Below are positions 61,982 through 64,000 of a stretch of 64,000 nucleotides of DNA, piece by piece. The first letter of the stretch is position 1; every line of letters starts with the position of its first letter. The stretch lies in assembly GCA_964511385.1 (NCBI GenBank), contig CAZEFE010000004.1:200372-264371 (forward strand), in the 5' to 3' direction. Under the pieces are notes generated by a model. The model was not told the DNA's origin. It saw nothing but the letters and a program-made list of their open reading frames with translations, and searched no databases. The position numbers and the translations under genes were made by a program. The stretch comes from CAILHX01 sp964511385. Its GTDB lineage: Bacteria > Pseudomonadota > Gammaproteobacteria > Burkholderiales > Methylophilaceae.

Positions 61982-62046
61982 AAGTAAAATATTATCATAA
62001 TGCTAAAAAATAATGACTGTTGCTTATGGTGATGGCTGGGTATAGT
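61979..62046 (+). promoter_or_regulatory. cbbR-cbbM divergent region: probable CbbR sites and cbbM promoter
   Basis: An AT-rich stretch (about 61983-62013) contains LysR-type T-N11-A motifs such as TTATCATAATGCTAA (61992-62006), and CATAAG/CTTATG arms occur at 61979-61984 and 62023-62028. A TATAGT hexamer at 62041-62046 is a likely -10 without a good -35, as expected for an activator-dependent promoter about 70 nt before cbbM. Confidence 0.5.
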
Positions 62047-62116
62047 GGCTGCAACAGGTGAACGGAAATGCCACGCCACCGGATAAATTAATTACTTACT
62101 ATTGAGGAGAACCAAC

Positions 62117-63496
62117 ATGGACCAATCAGCACGTTATTCCGATCTCAGTCTCAAGGAAGAAGACCTGATCAAGGGTGGCAAACACATCCTGGTAGCCTAC
62201 AAAATGAAGCCGAAATCCGGTCATGGTTACCTGGAAGCCGCCGCACACTTTGCCGCCGAATCCTCCACCGGTACCAACGTGGAAGTTTCCACCACCGACG
62301 ATTTCACCAAGGGCGTGGATGCCTTGGTCTACCTGATCGACGAAGCCACCGAGGAAATGCGCATCGCCTACCCGCTGGAACTGTTCGACCGCAACGTCAC
62401 CGACGGCCGCATGATGATTGTGTCGTTCCTGACGCTGGCCATCGGCAACAACCAGGGTATGGGCGACATCGAGCATGCCAAGATGTATGACTTCTACGTG
62501 CCGGAGCGTGCCATCCAGTTGTTCGACGGCCCATCCCGCGACATCAGCGACATGTGGCGCATTCTCGGCCGTCCGATCAAGGACGGCGGCTACATCGCCG
62601 GTACCATCATCAAGCCCAAGCTGGGCCTGCGCCCCGAGCCGTTCGCCAAGGCCGCCTACCAGTTCTGGCTGGGCGGCGACTTCATCAAGAACGACGAGCC
62701 GCAAGGCAACCAGACGTTCTGCCCGATGAAAAAAGTGATCCCGCTGGTGGCCGATGCGCTGAAGCGCGCGCAGGATGAAACCGGCCAGGCCAAGCTGTTC
62801 TCCGCCAACATCACCGCTGATGACCATTACGAAATGTGCGCCCGCGCCGACTACATCCTGGAAACCTTCGGCCCGGATGCCGACAAGGTGGCGTTCCTGG
62901 TGGACGGCTACGTTGGCGGCCCCGGCATGGTCACCACCGCCCGTCGCCAGTACCCCGGCCAGTACCTGCACTATCACCGCGCCGGCCACGGCGCCGTGAC
63001 TTCGCCTTCTGCCAAGCGCGGCTACACCGCCTTTGTGCTGGCCAAGTTGAGCCGCCTGCAGGGCGCTTCCGGCATCCACGTCGGCACCATGGGTTACGGC
63101 AAGATGGAAGGCGAAAATTCCGATAAGATCATCGCCTACATGATCGAGCGCGACGAATGCCAGGGCCCGGTCTACTACCAGAAGTGGTACGGCATGAAGC
63201 CGACCACGCCGATCATCTCCGGTGGCATGAACGCACTGCGCCTGCCCGGCTTCTTTGAGAACCTCGGCCACGGCAACGTCATCAACACCTCCGGTGGTGG
63301 CGCTTACGGCCACATCGACAGCCCGGCGGCCGGCGCGATTTCCCTGCGCCAGTCCTACGAGTGCTGGAAGTCTGGTGCCGACCCGATCGAGTATGCCAAG
63401 GAGCACAAGGAATTCGCGCGTGCCTTCGAGTCCTTCCCGGGTGACGCCGACAAGCTGTATCCGGGCTGGCGTGAAAAGTTGGGCGTACACCGCTAA
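62117..63496 (+). CDS. cbbM: Form II ribulose-1,5-bisphosphate carboxylase/oxygenase
   Basis: A 459-residue form II RuBisCO. Active-site elements are IIKPKLGLRPEPF, the carbamylated-lysine motif GGDFIKNDEP, the histidine in HYHRAGHGAVTS, loop 6 GTMGYGKMEGE and phosphate site ISGGMNALRLP. The ATG at 62117 is preceded by GAGGAG. Form II enzymes have low specificity for CO2 over O2 and suit high-CO2, low-oxygen habitats, consistent with the oxidases here. A terminator follows. Confidence 0.98.
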   Translation: MDQSARYSDLSLKEEDLIKGGKHILVAYKMKPKSGHGYLEAAAHFAAESSTGTNVEVSTTDDFTKGVDALVYLIDEATEEMRIAYPLELFDRNVTDGRMMIVSFLTLAIGNNQGMGDIEHAKMYDFYVPERAIQLFDGPSRDISDMWRILGRPIKDGGYIAGTIIKPKLGLRPEPFAKAAYQFWLGGDFIKNDEPQGNQTFCPMKKVIPLVADALKRAQDETGQAKLFSANITADDHYEMCARADYILETFGPDADKVAFLVDGYVGGPGMVTTARRQYPGQYLHYHRAGHGAVTSPSAKRGYTAFVLAKLSRLQGASGIHVGTMGYGKMEGENSDKIIAYMIERDECQGPVYYQKWYGMKPTTPIISGGMNALRLPGFFENLGHGNVINTSGGGAYGHIDSPAAGAISLRQSYECWKSGADPIEYAKEHKEFARAFESFPGDADKLYPGWREKLGVHR

Positions 63497-63518
63497 GCAG
63501 GTCGTTGTTGCTGTAAGC

Positions 63519-63557
63519 AAAAGCCCCTGCACCGAATCATCCGCAGGGGCTTTTTTT
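63519..63557 (+). terminator. Rho-independent terminator after cbbM
   Basis: A 12-bp stem AAAAGCCCCTGC/GCAGGGGCTTTT with a 12-nt loop and seven T residues. Read-through or a separate promoter is needed for the following cbbQ. Confidence 0.92.
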
Positions 63558-63602
63558 CAGGCCATATCTTAGTAATTTAGTCGGATTTTATGGGTGAACA
63601 TC

Positions 63603-64000
63603 ATGAGTGAGCATTTCGACGTCAAACAGTATCTCATCACGCAGGAGCCGTTCTACCAGCCCACCGGCAACGAAGTCGCGCTGTACGAAGCAGCTTATGC
63701 CGCCCGGTTGCCGGTGATGCTGAAAGGCCCGACCGGCTGCGGCAAGTCGCGCTTCGTCGAGCACATGGCGTGGAAACTCGGCAAGCCGCTGATCACCGTG
63801 GCCTGCAACGAGGACATGACCGCCTCCGACCTGGTGGGGCGCTACCTGCTGGACGCCAACGGCACGCGCTGGCTGGATGGGCCGCTGACGCTGGCGGCGC
63901 GTTACGGCGCCATCTGCTACCTGGATGAAATCGTCGAGGCGCGCCAGGACACCACCGTGGTGATCCACCCGCTCACCGACCACCGCCGCACGCTGCCGCT
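63603..64000 (+). CDS. cbbQ: CbbQ-type AAA+ RuBisCO activase ATPase (3' end cut by window)
   Basis: The frame is open to the window end, with about 132 residues visible. It begins with MSEHFDVKQYLITQEPFYQP, typical of the CbbQ/NirQ/NorQ MoxR group. Walker A GPTGCGKS and Walker B ICYLDEIVEAR are visible, plus SDLVGRYLL. With a CbbO partner (expected downstream) it remodels inhibited RuBisCO. NorQ/NirQ is an alternative name for the family, but the position after cbbM favours CbbQ. Confidence 0.93.
   Translation, partial: MSEHFDVKQYLITQEPFYQPTGNEVALYEAAYAARLPVMLKGPTGCGKSRFVEHMAWKLGKPLITVACNEDMTASDLVGRYLLDANGTRWLDGPLTLAARYGAICYLDEIVEARQDTTVVIHPLTDHRRTLP

Noticed and set aside
62126..63532. A 468-codon open frame antisense to cbbM
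   Set aside because: Same shadow effect from strongly biased codons of cbbM.

Overview
The window looks like chromosome of a microaerophilic, CO2-fixing betaproteobacterium, probably in the Nitrosomonadales (Gallionellaceae/Sulfuricellaceae-like). This placement is inferred from gene content: form II RuBisCO (cbbM) with a divergent cbbR and a following cbbQ, a clustered Calvin/glycolytic set, both cbb3- and caa3-type oxidases, a betaproteobacterial cytochrome-oxidase assembly cluster, and a DUF2909/SURF1 pair. I could not run a taxonomic search. Coding density is high. I saw no rRNA, tRNA, CRISPR array, insertion sequence or phage gene, and no gene-free stretch longer than about 300 bases.

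Layout. (1) 1-4130: the end of a putative export cluster, with an M50 site-2-protease/PqqD/lipoyl-type membrane protein followed by a short SecA-like ATPase. (2) 4190-5700: a 2-oxoglutarate oxygenase and a lipoprotein. (3) 5730-16560: an anaerobic/microoxic respiration block with hemN, ccoI, ccoS, ccoNOQP, ccoG, fixH-like genes, fnr on the opposite strand and a TauE/SafE membrane protein. FNR-type boxes sit before hemN, ccoN and fnr. (4) 16670-20135: SulP transporter, murI, a small zinc protein, ilvE. (5) 20280-29402: the aa3/caa3 oxidase operon with its assembly and heme A genes (DUF2244, coxBA, small assembly protein, ctaG, coxC, DUF2909, SURF1, a Sco-like membrane protein, ctaA, ctaB, sco), preceded by an inverted repeat containing another FNR-type box. 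(6) 29403-31522: slmA, a HAD nucleotidase and argB on the minus strand. (7) 31682-37578: formate-tetrahydrofolate ligase plus glcDEF, where GlcF is fused in frame to a glutathione peroxidase. (8) 37590-42590: cyclophilin, MFS transporter, a coiled-coil protein, an AhpD-like/AraC pair, and two AT-rich orphan genes. (9) 42789-48719: an MFS transporter and a NodT-MacA-MacB type tripartite efflux operon. (10) 48820-52418: hsp20, an unusual XRE-HTH/ArgA fusion with a palindromic operator in its own promoter, rsmE, a thioredoxin-like protein. (11) 52619-64000: carbon module tkt-gap-pgk-pyk-fba, convergent hxlB-hxlA (ribulose monophosphate enzymes), cbbR, cbbM, cbbQ (cut by the window end).

How it fits together. 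Carbon enters through RuBisCO, and possibly as formaldehyde through HPS/PHI and as formate through Fhs. The tkt-gap-pgk-fba genes interconvert the sugar phosphates shared by the Calvin and RuMP cycles. RuBisCO oxygenation produces 2-phosphoglycolate, and GlcDEF can oxidise the resulting glycolate. The FNR-type boxes suggest oxygen-dependent switching between the high-affinity cbb3 oxidase and the caa3 oxidase.

The most unusual items are the XRE-HTH/ArgA fusion with a matching operator, the GlcF-glutathione peroxidase fusion, the SecA-like/M50 pair, and the RuMP genes embedded in a Calvin-cycle locus.
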